NCBI RefSeq assembly: GCF_015752315.1
Contig: NZ_JADOVJ010000001.1
Span: 4,704,501-4,768,500 of the forward strand
Direction of reading: 5' to 3'
Source: Nocardioides luteus
GTDB taxonomy: Bacteria; Actinomycetota; Actinomycetes; Propionibacteriales; Nocardioidaceae
Length of the DNA stretch: 64,000 bases
Below the pieces are notes generated by a model. It had not been told where the DNA came from. It saw nothing but the letters and a program-made list of their open reading frames with translations, and searched no databases. Position numbers and translations under genes: made by a program. Positions 27,922 through 36,689 of this stretch are shown in pieces. Position 1 is the stretch's first letter. Each line of letters opens with the position of its first letter.

Positions 27922-28586
27922 TGCAAGACCTTCTTCTGCGCCTTCTTCTGCGCAGCCTGCTCCACCGCATCGGGCCGGCGCAGATAGAGCGGTTCGGGGT
28001 CCATCAGCTCGACCCGCTCCTCGGCCACCGCACGGGCCAGCCAACCCGCGGAGGGACGCTGCGGACCGAGCGGCGTCGGGAACGCGTCCGGGTAGAGCAA
28101 CGCCCCCTCACCGACCACCGGCATCGAGGTGGCGACGTCGGCAGGGCGGGCGACGACAGGTCCCTCGAGGCGTACGCCATCCGCGTCGTAGGAGGCCAGG
28201 TAGACCTCCTTGCGCCGCGCATCGGTCGCCACGAAGAACCCGCCCTCGATGTCCCTGGTGGTCGAGCTTGTCGAGACCACGGCCTCCACCGCGAGCACGT
28301 CCAGGGTGCAGGCCGCGTAGACCGGGATATCCAGCGCGAACCCGAGCGTCCGGGCGGTGACCAGACCGACCCGGAGACCGGTGAACGGCCCCGGACCGGC
28401 GCCCACGGCGATGGCGGTCAGGTCCTGACGTACGATCCCGGCCGCCGCCAGGATGTCGGAGATCAGCGGCGCGAGCTGCTCGCCGTGCTTCATGGTCCGG
28501 TCGGAGGCGAGCTCGGCGACGACGTCGTCACCGTCGTGGAGCGCCACGGTGACCTGAGGTGTTGCGGTGTCAAAGGCGAGAAGCAC
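27918..28586 (-). CDS. tsaB: tRNA threonylcarbamoyladenosine biosynthesis protein TsaB
   Basis: 222 residues of the ASKHA fold (MLLAFDTATPQVTVALHDGD; VGAGPGPFTGLRVGL near residue 63). TsaB dimerises with TsaD and is required for t6A37 formation. Odd: residues 104-111, AVVSTSSTT, are encoded by a short palindromic repeat (28257-28280), placed in frame just before the conserved TDARRKEVY strand; the same repeat encodes the same peptide inside nnr. GTG 28586 is the start. It lies 10 bp after the GNAT-TsaE gene. Confidence 0.94.
   Translation of the reverse strand: MLLAFDTATPQVTVALHDGDDVVAELASDRTMKHGEQLAPLISDILAAAGIVRQDLTAIAVGAGPGPFTGLRVGLVTARTLGFALDIPVYAACTLDVLAVEAVVSTSSTTRDIEGGFFVATDARRKEVYLASYDADGVRLEGPVVARPADVATSMPVVGEGALLYPDAFPTPLGPQRPSAGWLARAVAEERVELMDPEPLYLRRPDAVEQAAQKKAQKKVLQ
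28257..28280. repeat. Modular palindrome (family M) in frame inside tsaB
   Basis: The + strand reads GGTGGTCGAGCTTGTCGAGA then CCAC. The ends GTGGTC/GACCAC are inverted. Translated with tsaB it gives VVSTSSTT without a frameshift. It shares 20 exact bases with the copy in nnr at 32899. Confidence 0.85.
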
Positions 28587-28596
28587 GACTCACACC

Positions 28597-29541
28597 CTAG
28601 AGCGCGCTCAGGTCGACGCCGCGCCAACGGGCCCCGACAGGAACGATCTCCACGCGCCGAGGATCGGCGCCGTCGGGCGCATCGACCAGATCCAGCGGAG
28701 CCTCGTCGGCCTCGGCACGGACGATCCGGATCTCCAGCCGCGACTCGGAGAGCCCCTCGGCCAGGCCCTCACCCCACTCGACGACGGTGACCGCATCGTC
28801 GAGATCGGTGTCCAGGTCGAGGTCGTCGAGCTCCTCGATCCCGCCCAGCCGATAGGCGTCGACGTGGACGAGCTCGGGCCCGCCGACCGTCGAGGGATGC
28901 ACCCGGGCGATCACGAAGGTCGGCGAGGTGATCTCACCGCGCACCCCCAGCCCCGCCCCGAGGCCCTTGGTGAAGGTGGTCTTGCCGGCACCGAGGCCGC
29001 CGGAGAGGACGAGTACGTCCCCGGCGGCGAGCAGACCGGCCACCCGCCGGCCCAGCTCGAACATCGCGTCGGGGTCGAGCGCCTCGACGACATGCTCGTT
29101 CAGCGGACGATGCAGCCGCACCGCGGGCGAATCCCGCGAGACCTCGCGAAAGCCTTGCCGCTCCCAGAACCGCAACGTCTCCGGCAGCTCCTCACGAGCG
29201 ATCACCGCGAGATCGCCGAAACCCTCCGAGCGCGCCAGCCCGGCGGCGTACGTCACCATCTTGTGCGCTACGCCATGACCCTGCTGATCAGGCAGAACAG
29301 CGAAACGACGCAGCCACATGGTCGAGTCGGCGGGATCCATCACGACGGTCCCGACGCCGACCCCGTCCAACCGCGCCAGGACGCCCCCGAAGCCGGAGAG
29401 GCGATCCTTCATCGACGCCTCGGTCTCCCCGAGCGCATCGGCGGGCGGGTCCAGGGCTCGGCGGGCGGAGAAGGCCGTGCGGACGATGGCGAGCACCTCG
29501 GCCGCGGCCTCCGCCCCGACCCGCTCGAAGTCGAGCGTCAT
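28597..29541 (-). CDS. tsaE: GNAT acetyltransferase-TsaE fusion
   Basis: 314 residues. Residues 1-155 are a GNAT domain (MWLRRFAVLPDQQGHGVAHKMV, LRFWERQGFREV). Residues 160-314 are the P-loop ATPase TsaE: Walker A GGLGAGKTTFTKGL near residue 180, GEITSPTFVIA, and the conserved HVDAYRLGG ending in VVEWGEG. TsaE drives the TsaB-TsaD cycle in t6A synthesis. TsaE alone is about 150 residues, so this is a true fusion in one frame. ATG 29541 overlaps the hydrolase stop by ATGA. Role of the GNAT half unknown. Confidence 0.92.
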   Translation of the reverse strand: MTLDFERVGAEAAAEVLAIVRTAFSARRALDPPADALGETEASMKDRLSGFGGVLARLDGVGVGTVVMDPADSTMWLRRFAVLPDQQGHGVAHKMVTYAAGLARSEGFGDLAVIAREELPETLRFWERQGFREVSRDSPAVRLHRPLNEHVVEALDPDAMFELGRRVAGLLAAGDVLVLSGGLGAGKTTFTKGLGAGLGVRGEITSPTFVIARVHPSTVGGPELVHVDAYRLGGIEELDDLDLDTDLDDAVTVVEWGEGLAEGLSESRLEIRIVRAEADEAPLDLVDAPDGADPRRVEIVPVGARWRGVDLSAL

Positions 29542-30632
29542 GCCGATGCCGCATCCCGGGTGGCCGAGGCGAGCAGCTGGTCGAGCTCGGCGTTGACCTG
29601 ACCGTGCCGCTCGAGGATGACCATGTGACCGGCGTTCTCGCACTCCACCAGCCGCGAGCCGGGGATGTAGGAGTGCAGCTTGCGGCTGTGGCCGATCGAG
29701 GTGAGCCGGTCCGCGGTGCCGCAGATGACCGTGGTCGGCACCCGGCCGAGCGTGGTGATCGACGAGAACTTGTCCAGCGCACGGAAGCTCGGGAAGAACT
29801 CCGCGACCACCTCGAACGGCGTCTGCGAGAGCAGCCCGTCGACGAACTCGACGTACGCCTCGGGCACCTCGTCCCCGAAGGCGAACACGTCGGTGAAGAC
29901 GGTCGCCACCGAGGACCCCATGGCGCGGAACCGGTCGACGATGCCGTGCCCGCGGGCCAGTGTGCGCATGGTGCTGTTGGCGATCCCGCCGGACAGCTTG
30001 GCCGGGAGCACCGGGATCAGCAGCCGGCTCGGGTCCAGACCACCGGCGGTCGTCGAGATCAGGGCGGCGCCGATGATGCGGCCACCCTCGTCGTAGGGAG
30101 CGAACAGCTCGGGGTGGTCCTCGGCGAGCGCGGCGATCGTCATCCCGCCCATCGAGTGGCCGACCAGGATCACCGGACCCTCCGGCACGACCGCGTCCAG
30201 CACCCGGAGCAGGTCGTCACCGAGCTGGTCGATCGTGGCGTTGCCGAGCGAGGACCGGCCGCTGCGGCCGTGGCTGCGCTGGTCGTAGAAGACCGACCGC
30301 ACCAGGCCGCGGTAGGCGGCGCGCTGGAAGTGCCAGCAGTCGAGGTTGAGGCAGTAGCCGTGCACGAAGACGAGCGTCACGTTGCTCGACCCGCCGTTAT
30401 GGGTGTGCGCCGCGTCGACCTCGTCGACCTCGACGTGGAGAGGTACGCCGTCGGAGGTCACCACCGTGACCGGACAGGACCGCAGCGTGCCGAGCGGGGT
30501 CCGGTCCTCGGGGCGTTCCTCGATCGCGCGGCGGCGCTTCTTGACCACGACCGCGCCGCGGGCCGCGGCAGCGACCGCAGCAGCCCCCAACGTCCCTGCC
30601 GCGATCTGACCGATCCGTGTTGCGATGCTCAT
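29538..30632 (-). CDS. Alpha/beta hydrolase
   Basis: 364 residues. An N-terminal hydrophobic segment (about 5-30) may anchor it. The fold shows VTLVFVHGYCLNLDCWHFQ (oxyanion loop), the nucleophile elbow GHSMGGM near residue 155 and the catalytic His in ENAGHMVILER near the end; the acid is probably in ICGTADRLT. This hydrolase is regularly placed between alr and tsaE in actinobacteria; its substrate is unknown. It is coupled to alr by ATGA (30629-30632) and to the GNAT-TsaE gene by another ATGA overlap. Confidence 0.92.
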   Translation of the reverse strand: MSIATRIGQIAAGTLGAAAVAAAARGAVVVKKRRRAIEERPEDRTPLGTLRSCPVTVVTSDGVPLHVEVDEVDAAHTHNGGSSNVTLVFVHGYCLNLDCWHFQRAAYRGLVRSVFYDQRSHGRSGRSSLGNATIDQLGDDLLRVLDAVVPEGPVILVGHSMGGMTIAALAEDHPELFAPYDEGGRIIGAALISTTAGGLDPSRLLIPVLPAKLSGGIANSTMRTLARGHGIVDRFRAMGSSVATVFTDVFAFGDEVPEAYVEFVDGLLSQTPFEVVAEFFPSFRALDKFSSITTLGRVPTTVICGTADRLTSIGHSRKLHSYIPGSRLVECENAGHMVILERHGQVNAELDQLLASATRDAASA

Positions 30633-31813
30633 TGGTCGCCTCCCTGTTCGGTCTGCTCGGTGTCGACGTAACGGCGCTTCATCCGTCCTCCGATCCTGGT
30701 GACGACCTCGTAGGCGATGGTCTCGCTCGCCTCGGCCCAGTCCTGGGCGGTCGGCTCGCCGTCGGCACCGGTACCCCACAGAACCACCTCGGCACCTGGT
30801 TCGACCGAGGCGTCGCCGAGATCGACCACGATCTGGTCCATGCAGACGGTGCCGCGCACGGGGCGCCGCGCGCCGTCCACCCACACCGACGCACGGTTCC
30901 CGGCACGCCGCTGGATGCCCTCGGCGTAGCCGACCGGGATCAGCCCGACGGTGGTCGGCTCCTCGGCCACCCAGGTGTGGTTGTAGGAGACGCCGGCACC
31001 GGCCTCGATCTGCTTCACCAGCGCCAGCTCGGCGCGCACGGTCATCGCCGGGACGAGTCCGAGCTCGTCCCACGGCGATCCCTCCACGCCCGGCGCCGGG
31101 TCGATGCCGTACGTCGCGATCCCGACCCGCACCAGGTCGAGCCGTGCACTGGGGCGCAGCAGCGCTCCCGCGGAGTTGGCCAGGTGGCGCACCTCGGGCC
31201 GGAGGCCGGCCTCCTCGGCGACCGCGAGCGCCTCGCCGAAGACCTTCTCCTGGAGGGCGCTGGCCGGGTCGGCGGTGTTCTCGCTCGCGCTGAAGTGGGA
31301 CCAGATCCCGGTGACCCGGATCGCTCCCTCGGCCTCGAGGATCCGCGCCCGAGCGACCAGGTTGCCCCAGTCGGCGAAGGCCGCACCACCCCGGGAGAGC
31401 CCGGTGTCCACCTTGAGCTGCACCCGCGGCGTACGGCCCAGGGCGTCGCCGGCGGCGGCGAACTTCTCCAGGTCGGCGACGGTGTAGGCGGTGACGTCGA
31501 TGTCCGCGGCCACGAGGTCCTCGGCGGGTTCGCTCGGCATGATCAGCCAGGCCAGCAGCCGGCCCTCGTCGCCGGCAGCGCGCAGCGCGAGCGCCTCGTC
31601 GGCCGAGGCCACGCCGAGCCAGTCGGCACCGCCCTCGCGAGCGGCCCGTCCGGCCTGGACCAGGCCGTGCCCGTAGCCGTCGGCCTTCACCACCGTCATG
31701 ATCGGCGTACGAAGGTGCTCCTTCAGCCGCGAGACGTTGTGGCGGATCGCGGCGAGGTCGATGACGATCTCGGCTCGCCGAAGCGGAGCCCGAGGCGCTG
31801 GGCTCGGTGACAT
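30629..31813 (-). CDS. alr: Alanine racemase
   Basis: 394 residues. The PLP enzyme converts L- to D-alanine for peptidoglycan. PLP lysine is in VVKADGYGHG near residue 42; the second catalytic residue is the Tyr in GVSYNHTW; CMDQIVVDLG is conserved. ATG 31813 is used. The first 20 residues include APRAPLRRAE, encoded by a 21-bp repeat (31777-31797) also found in the methyltransferase at 507-527. A -10-like TATCCT ends 7 nt before the ATG, so a leaderless transcript is likely. Confidence 0.96.
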   Translation of the reverse strand: MSPSPAPRAPLRRAEIVIDLAAIRHNVSRLKEHLRTPIMTVVKADGYGHGLVQAGRAAREGGADWLGVASADEALALRAAGDEGRLLAWLIMPSEPAEDLVAADIDVTAYTVADLEKFAAAGDALGRTPRVQLKVDTGLSRGGAAFADWGNLVARARILEAEGAIRVTGIWSHFSASENTADPASALQEKVFGEALAVAEEAGLRPEVRHLANSAGALLRPSARLDLVRVGIATYGIDPAPGVEGSPWDELGLVPAMTVRAELALVKQIEAGAGVSYNHTWVAEEPTTVGLIPVGYAEGIQRRAGNRASVWVDGARRPVRGTVCMDQIVVDLGDASVEPGAEVVLWGTGADGEPTAQDWAEASETIAYEVVTRIGGRMKRRYVDTEQTEQGGDQ

Positions 31814-31820
31814 GCTGTCA

Positions 31821-31826
31821 AGGATA
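31821..31826 (-). promoter_or_regulatory. -10 box of a probably leaderless alr promoter
   Basis: TATCCT on the minus strand ends 7 nt before ATG 31813, in the 26-bp gap after nnr. No Shine-Dalgarno is present. Confidence 0.4.
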
Positions 31827-31839
31827 GTTGCCGCTAACT

Positions 31840-33237
31840 TCAGACAGCAGGAAGGGATCGGATAACGGCAGGTATCGCCGCGGCGACGCCGCTCGCCGTG
31901 ACCGGCCCGCCGGCGCTCGCCAGCGTCGCCGCCGCGCCGTGCAGCCAGGCCCCGGCCGAGGCCGCGTCGATGGGCGCGAGCCCGGTGGCGAGGAGCGAGC
32001 CGATCAGCCCGCCGAGCACGTCGCCCGACCCGGCGGTGGCCAGCCAGGAGGTGCCGGTGGTGTTGACGCGTACCGGCGTGTCGGGGTCCGGCGAGGCGAT
32101 CGTGGTGCGGCGGCCCTTGAGCAGCACCACCGCGTGGAACCGCTGGGCCGCGAGCCGTGCGTAGTGCAGCGGCCGGGCCTCGATGTCGGCGCGGTCCTCC
32201 CGGATCAGCGTCGCCAGCTCGCCCGCGTGCGGAGTCAGGATCGCCGGCACGCCGAGCGGCCCCGACAACGGCCGGAGGCTGTCGGCGTCGATGACCAGAG
32301 GTACGCCGCTGGCCCGCGCGAACGCGAGCGCGCTGTTGGCCCCGTCGGCGCTGCCCGAGCCGACCACCCACGCCTGGGCCTGTCCGTCGCCGACCACCTC
32401 CGGGTGCTGGCGCTTGACCCACTCCGAGGCGGTCCCGACGTAGCGGACCATCCCGGCGAGCCCGGTGTTGGCGCCGGCGACGGCGAGCAGCGCGGCGCCG
32501 GGATAGGTGGCGCTGCCGACCCGCAGGCCGACCACGCCGCGGGTGTACTTGTGCACGTCCGGGGCCGGGCGCGGCACCAGTGCGGCCACGTCGGCCGCCT
32601 CGAGGCTCTCGATGGCCGGCGTCGGGAGGTCGAGGCCGATGTCGATCAGCTCGACCTTCCCGCAGGCCGAGGCCGCCGGGTCGAGCAGATGGCACGGCTT
32701 GTAGGTGCCGAAGGTGACCGTCAGGTCGGCAGTCACGTGCGCACCGTCGACCTCCCCGGCATCGACGCAGACCCCGCTCGGCGTGTCGACGGCGACGACC
32801 GGAACGCCGGCGAGCATCTCCAGCGCCGCCTCGGCCTCCGGCCGGAGCCCCGGCTTCCCCCCGATCCCCACGATCCCGTCGACGACGACATCCGCACCGG
32901 TGGTCGAGCTTGTCGAGATGACCACCCCAGAGGAAACAGTCCCCCCTGCCGCCTTCAGAGCACTGATCCCACCCGCATGCGCCCGATCCGACAGCAACCA
33001 CGCCTCGACCCGAGCGCCGCGACGCGCGAGCAGCGCCCCGGCGTACAAAGCGTCTCCGCCGTTGTCGCCGCTCCCGACCAGCAGGACGACCCGGCGGCCG
33101 TAGGCACCGCCGAGGTGACCGATGATCGCGTACGCCAGCCCGGCCGCCGCGCGCTGCATCAGGGCGCCTTCTGGCAGGCTCGCCATCAAGGCCTTCTCTG
33201 CCGCTCTGACCTGCTCAACCGAGTGCGCACGCCGCAT
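31840..33237 (-). CDS. nnr: Bifunctional NAD(P)H-hydrate epimerase/ADP-dependent dehydratase
   Basis: 465 residues. The N-terminal half is the YjeF_N epimerase (LLVGSGDNGGDALYAGALLA; DGIVGIGGKPGL; VPVVAVDTPSGV). The C-terminal half (about 230-465) is the dehydratase with LTPHAGELA and the nucleotide-binding TAGSGDVLGGLIGSLLA. Together they repair hydrated NAD(P)H. Odd: residues 104-112, VVISTSSTT, come from an in-frame palindromic repeat (32899-32926) in the loop before ADVVVDGIVGIGG. It lies between acpS and alr. Confidence 0.95.
   Translation of the reverse strand: MRRAHSVEQVRAAEKALMASLPEGALMQRAAAGLAYAIIGHLGGAYGRRVVLLVGSGDNGGDALYAGALLARRGARVEAWLLSDRAHAGGISALKAAGGTVSSGVVISTSSTTGADVVVDGIVGIGGKPGLRPEAEAALEMLAGVPVVAVDTPSGVCVDAGEVDGAHVTADLTVTFGTYKPCHLLDPAASACGKVELIDIGLDLPTPAIESLEAADVAALVPRPAPDVHKYTRGVVGLRVGSATYPGAALLAVAGANTGLAGMVRYVGTASEWVKRQHPEVVGDGQAQAWVVGSGSADGANSALAFARASGVPLVIDADSLRPLSGPLGVPAILTPHAGELATLIREDRADIEARPLHYARLAAQRFHAVVLLKGRRTTIASPDPDTPVRVNTTGTSWLATAGSGDVLGGLIGSLLATGLAPIDAASAGAWLHGAAATLASAGGPVTASGVAAAIPAVIRSLPAV
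32899..32926. repeat. Modular palindrome (family M) in frame inside nnr
   Basis: It begins with the same 20 bases as the tsaB copy (GGTGGTCGAGCTTGTCGAGA), then TGACCACC. The ends GGTGGTC and GACCACC are perfect inverted repeats. It encodes VVISTSSTT in nnr, almost the peptide found in TsaB. Confidence 0.85.
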
Positions 33238-33297
33238 GACCCCAGCCTACGCGCCGAAGCGATGCCGGGGCCGGGCCGAAGGGCTCGAACAAGCCCG

Positions 33298-33651
33298 TCA
33301 GTCCTCCAGGACGACCATGGCCGAGGCGATGCCGGCGTCGTGGGAGAGCGAGAGGTGGACGGTGGCGACGCCGAGCTTCGTGGCCTGCGCCAGCACCGTG
33401 CCGCGGAGCTCGAACCGCGGCTGCCCCGACGACTCCGAGATCACCTCGGCGTCGTGCCACTCCATCCCCTGCGGCGCGCCAAGCGCCTTGGCGAGCGCCT
33501 CCTTGGCGGCGAACCGGGCGGCCAGCGACGCCATCGGCTTGCCCGCCTCGGCGGGGGTGAACAGGCGCTCACGCAGCCGCGGCGTACGCTCCAGCGACTC
33601 CTCGAAGCGCGCCAGGTCGCACACGTCGATCCCGACTCCGATGACGGCCAT
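33298..33651 (-). CDS. acpS: Holo-[acyl-carrier-protein] synthase
   Basis: 117 residues, the normal AcpS length. It transfers 4'-phosphopantetheine from CoA to apo-[18 protein letters not shown] holds the Mg-binding Asp, and [14 protein letters not shown] the conserved Glu/Lys motif. [13 protein letters not shown] is the usual C-terminal motif. It follows glmS by 13 bp on the same strand. A small hairpin (33281-33296) lies just past its stop and may weaken read-through to nnr. Confidence 0.96.
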   Translation of the reverse strand: MAVIGVGIDVCDLARFEESLERTPRLRERLFTPAEAGKPMASLAARFAAKEALAKALGAPQGMEWHDAEVISESSGQPRFELRGTVLAQATKLGVATVHLSLSHDAGIASAMVVLED

Positions 33652-33664
33652 CAGCGCAGCGCCA

Positions 33665-35509
33665 TCACTCGACCGTGACCGACTTGGCGAGGTTGCGGGG
33701 CTGGTCGACGTCGTAGCCGAGCTCGGTGGCGAGCTGGCACGCGAAGAGCTGCAGCGGCACGACCGCGACGAGAGGCTGCAGGAGGACCGGCACCTTCGGC
33801 AGCCGGATGATCGTGTCGGAGACCGAGTCGACCGAGTCGTCGCCCTCCTCGACCAGCGCGATCGTGCGGGCGCCGCGGGCCCGCACCTCCATGATCCCCG
33901 AGCGCATCTTGTCGTGGAGGAAGTCGCGGCCGCGTGGGGGCACGATGCACCAGATCGGCAGGCCCTCCTCGACCAGCGCGATCGGGCCGTGCTTGAGCTC
34001 GCCGGCCGCGAAGCCCTCGGCGTGCAGGTAGGCGAGCTCCTTGAGCTTGAGCGCGCCCTCGAGAGCCACCGGATAGCCGGCGTGCCGGCCCAGGAACAGG
34101 AAGGCCCGGCGGTCGGCGTACTCACGCGCCAGGTCGTAGACCTGCGGCGCGGTCTCGAGCACCTTCTCCACAGCCGAGGGCATCGCCTCGAGCTGGGTCA
34201 TCACGCCGTCGATCTCGTCGCCGTACATCGTGCCCTTGACCTGGGCCAGGTAGAGCGCGAGCAGGTAGCAGGCGACCAGCTGGGTGACGTACCCCTTGGT
34301 CGAGGCGACCCCGATCTCCGGGCCGGCGTGGGTGTAGATGACCGCGTCGGACTCGCGCGGGATCGTGGAGCCGTTGGTGTTGCAGATCGCCAGCACCTTG
34401 GAGCGCTGCGAGCGCGCGTGCCGGATCGCCTGCAGCGTGTCGGCGGTCTCGCCGGACTGCGAGATCGCCACCACCAGCGTGGAGTTGTCGAGGATCGGGT
34501 CGCGGTAGCGGAACTCGGAGGCCAGCTCCACCTCGACCGAGATCCGGCACCAGTGCTCGATGGCGTACTTCGCGACCATGCCCGCGTAGAACGAAGTCCC
34601 CGCGGCGATGATGATGATCTTGGTGACCTCACGCAGCTCGTCGTCGTCGAGCCGCATCTCGTCAAGGTGGAGCGACCCCGAAGGCGTACGCCGCCCCAGC
34701 AGCGAGTCGGCGACAGCACGAGGCTGCTCGAGGATCTCCTTGCGCATGAACCAGTCGTGGCCGTCCTTCTCGGCGGCGGCCAGGTCCCAGTCGACGTGGA
34801 AGCGGCGGCCCTCGGCAGGGGTGCCGTCGAAGTTGGTGACCGTCGCGCCCTCGCGGGTGATCGTGACGACCTGGTCCTGGTCGAGCTCGAGCGCCTCGCG
34901 GGTGTGCTCGATGAAGGCGGCGACGTCGGAGCCGAGGAACGACTCCCCCTCGCCCAGGCCGACCACGAGCGGGCTGTTGCGCCGGGCGGCGACGACCCGG
35001 GACGGGTCCTCGGCGTCGACCGCGACGAAGGTGAAGGCGCCCTCCAGGACCGAGCAGACCTTCTGCATCGCGATGGTCAGGTCGGCCCCGCCGACGACCT
35101 CGCGCTCGAGCAGGTGGGCGGCCACCTCGGTGTCGGTCTGCGAGGCGAACTCGTGCCCGTCGGTCTCCAGGGAGGCCCGCAGCTCGGCGAAGTTCTCGAT
35201 GATCCCGTTGTGGACGACCGCGACGCGCCCGGTGCGGCCGACGTGCGGGTGCGCGTTGCCGTCGGTCGGGCCACCGTGGGTGGCCCAGCGGGTGTGGCCG
35301 ATCCCGGTCGTCGCCGCCGGCAGCGGCGTGTCCGCGATCGCCTTCTCCAGGTTGGCGAGCTTGCCGGCCTTCTTGTCCACGGCCAGCTTCCGGTCAGCGA
35401 CCAGAGCGATCCCGGCCGAGTCATAGCCGCGGTACTCCAACCGCCTCAGGCCATCGATCACGACGTCCTGCGCCGACCGGTCTCCGACGTACCCAACGAT
35501 GCCGCACAT
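33665..35509 (-). CDS. glmS: Glutamine-fructose-6-phosphate aminotransferase
   Basis: 614 residues. It makes glucosamine-6-phosphate, the first step to UDP-GlcNAc. The catalytic Cys follows the start Met (MCGIVGYVG). The glutaminase domain (1-240) has [18 protein letters not shown]; two SIS domains follow ([14 protein letters not shown], then [19 protein letters not shown]) and the tail is LAKSVTVE. No glmS ribozyme precedes it. TAGGAT ends 8 nt before ATG 35509, suggesting a leaderless transcript. glmM, two genes away, acts next in the pathway. Confidence 0.98.
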   Translation of the reverse strand: MCGIVGYVGDRSAQDVVIDGLRRLEYRGYDSAGIALVADRKLAVDKKAGKLANLEKAIADTPLPAATTGIGHTRWATHGGPTDGNAHPHVGRTGRVAVVHNGIIENFAELRASLETDGHEFASQTDTEVAAHLLEREVVGGADLTIAMQKVCSVLEGAFTFVAVDAEDPSRVVAARRNSPLVVGLGEGESFLGSDVAAFIEHTREALELDQDQVVTITREGATVTNFDGTPAEGRRFHVDWDLAAAEKDGHDWFMRKEILEQPRAVADSLLGRRTPSGSLHLDEMRLDDDELREVTKIIIIAAGTSFYAGMVAKYAIEHWCRISVEVELASEFRYRDPILDNSTLVVAISQSGETADTLQAIRHARSQRSKVLAICNTNGSTIPRESDAVIYTHAGPEIGVASTKGYVTQLVACYLLALYLAQVKGTMYGDEIDGVMTQLEAMPSAVEKVLETAPQVYDLAREYADRRAFLFLGRHAGYPVALEGALKLKELAYLHAEGFAAGELKHGPIALVEEGLPIWCIVPPRGRDFLHDKMRSGIMEVRARGARTIALVEEGDDSVDSVSDTIIRLPKVPVLLQPLVAVVPLQLFACQLATELGYDVDQPRNLAKSVTVE

Positions 35510-35517
35510 GGCGGATG

Positions 35518-35571
35518 ATCCTACGGCTCTCGTGGGCCCCATAAGGAAGTGGCGGTGCGTGTGCGTAACAA
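35518..35571. promoter_or_regulatory. Divergent glmS/coaA promoter region
   Basis: Within the 70 bp between the two ATGs: TAGGAT on the minus strand (35518-35523), 8 nt from the glmS ATG, and TAACAA on the plus strand (35566-35571), 8 nt from the coaA ATG. Neither gene has a Shine-Dalgarno, so both may be leaderless. Confidence 0.4.
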
Positions 35572-35579
35572 TCGTTGCC

Positions 35580-36545
35580 ATGTCACACCCCGGGCCACAC
35601 GGCGATGACCGCGGCTCCTCGCCCTACGTCGAGCTCGACCGTAGCGCGTGGGCCGAGCTCGCGACCGAGACCGAGAGTCCGCTGACCGAGGCCGAGATCG
35701 AGTCGCTTCGTGGCCTGGGCGACCAGATAGACCTCAAGGAGGTCGAGGAGGTCTACCTGCCGCTGAGCCGCCTGCTCAGCCTCTACGTGAGCGCTTCGGC
35801 CAAGCTCCACGACCAGCAGGAGCTGTTCCTCGGCAAGACGATGCCGGAGCGTACGCCCTTCGTCATCGGCGTCGCCGGGTCCGTCGCGGTCGGCAAGTCG
35901 ACCACCGCGCGTGTGCTCCAGCAGATGCTCGCCCACTGGCCCGAGCACCCCAACGTCGCCCTGGTCACCACCGACGGGTTCCTCTACCCCAACGCCGAGC
36001 TCGAGCGGCGCGGCCTGATGGAGCGCAAGGGCTTCCCGGAGTCCTACGACCGCAAGGCGCTGCTCCGCTTCCTCGTCGACCTCAAGTCGGGTGAGGACGA
36101 GGTGCGCGCGCCGATCTACTCACACCTGACCTACGACGTCACCGACCAGACCGTGACCGTCAAGAAGCCCGACATCGTCATCCTCGAGGGACTCAACGTC
36201 CTGCAGCCCTCCCGGGTCCGCGCCGACGGCACCATCTCGCTGGCCCTCTCGGACTTCTTCGACTTCTCCGTCTACGTCGATGCCGGGTCGCGCGACATCA
36301 AGCAGTGGTACGTCGACCGCTTCCTCCGGCTGCGCGAGACCGCCTTCCGCGACCCGTCGTCCTACTTCACGAAATATGCGGCCCTGTCGCACGACGAGGC
36401 CGTCACCCGCGCCACCGAGATCTGGAACGAGATCAACGGCCCCAACCTCCGCGAGAACGTCCTCCCGACCCGCTCCCGCGCCACCCTGGTCCTCCGCAAG
36501 GACAGCGACCACTCGGTCCGCTACGTACGCCTGCGCAAGATCTGA
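35580..36545 (+). CDS. coaA: Type I pantothenate kinase
   Basis: 321 residues. It phosphorylates pantothenate, the first step of CoA synthesis. P-loop [18 protein letters not shown] near residue 105, [36 protein letters not shown] and [12 protein letters not shown] are all diagnostic of CoaA of the E. coli/Mycobacterium type. ATG 35580 (MSHPGPHG) is chosen because an upstream in-frame ATG would overlap the glmS start. Its stop is followed within 12 bp by the compound palindrome at 36557. Confidence 0.97.
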   Translation: MSHPGPHGDDRGSSPYVELDRSAWAELATETESPLTEAEIESLRGLGDQIDLKEVEEVYLPLSRLLSLYVSASAKLHDQQELFLGKTMPERTPFVIGVAGSVAVGKSTTARVLQQMLAHWPEHPNVALVTTDGFLYPNAELERRGLMERKGFPESYDRKALLRFLVDLKSGEDEVRAPIYSHLTYDVTDQTVTVKKPDIVILEGLNVLQPSRVRADGTISLALSDFFDFSVYVDAGSRDIKQWYVDRFLRLRETAFRDPSSYFTKYAALSHDEAVTRATEIWNEINGPNLRENVLPTRSRATLVLRKDSDHSVRYVRLRKI

Positions 36546-36556
36546 TTCGCCCCGTC

Positions 36557-36678
36557 GGTCGAGCCGGGTTCGTGAGGAACGAACGAACCCGTGTCGAGAC
36601 CAACGCAGTCCCCTCGGCGCTGGACAGGACTGTGTTGGTCTCGACACGATCGGCCGCAGGCGGCCTCGCGGCTCGACC
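36557..36678. repeat. Compound family M palindrome with four-way-junction potential
   Basis: Outer arms GGTCGAGCCG (36557-36566) and CGGCTCGACC (36669-36678) enclose a left hairpin (GGGTTCG...CGAACCC), a central hairpin with 14-bp arms (36591-36604 and 36634-36647, GTGTCGAGACCAAC) extended by CAGTCC/GGACTG, and a right hairpin GGCCGC-AG-GCGGCC. Each half has the GGTCGAG...GTCGAGACC module seen in tsaB and nnr, arranged head to head. It lies between the convergent stops of coaA and glmM and may also terminate both. Confidence 0.85.
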
Positions 36679-36689
36679 AGCGGTGGAAA

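Noticed and set aside
27922..28044. Longer RimI start at 28044
   Set aside because: The extension lies in the tsaB coding sequence; GTG 27921 overlaps the tsaB stop in the usual GTGA manner.
33665..35509. glmS ribozyme in front of glmS
   Set aside because: Only 70 bp separate glmS from coaA and no ribozyme-like structure fits; the gene looks leaderless.
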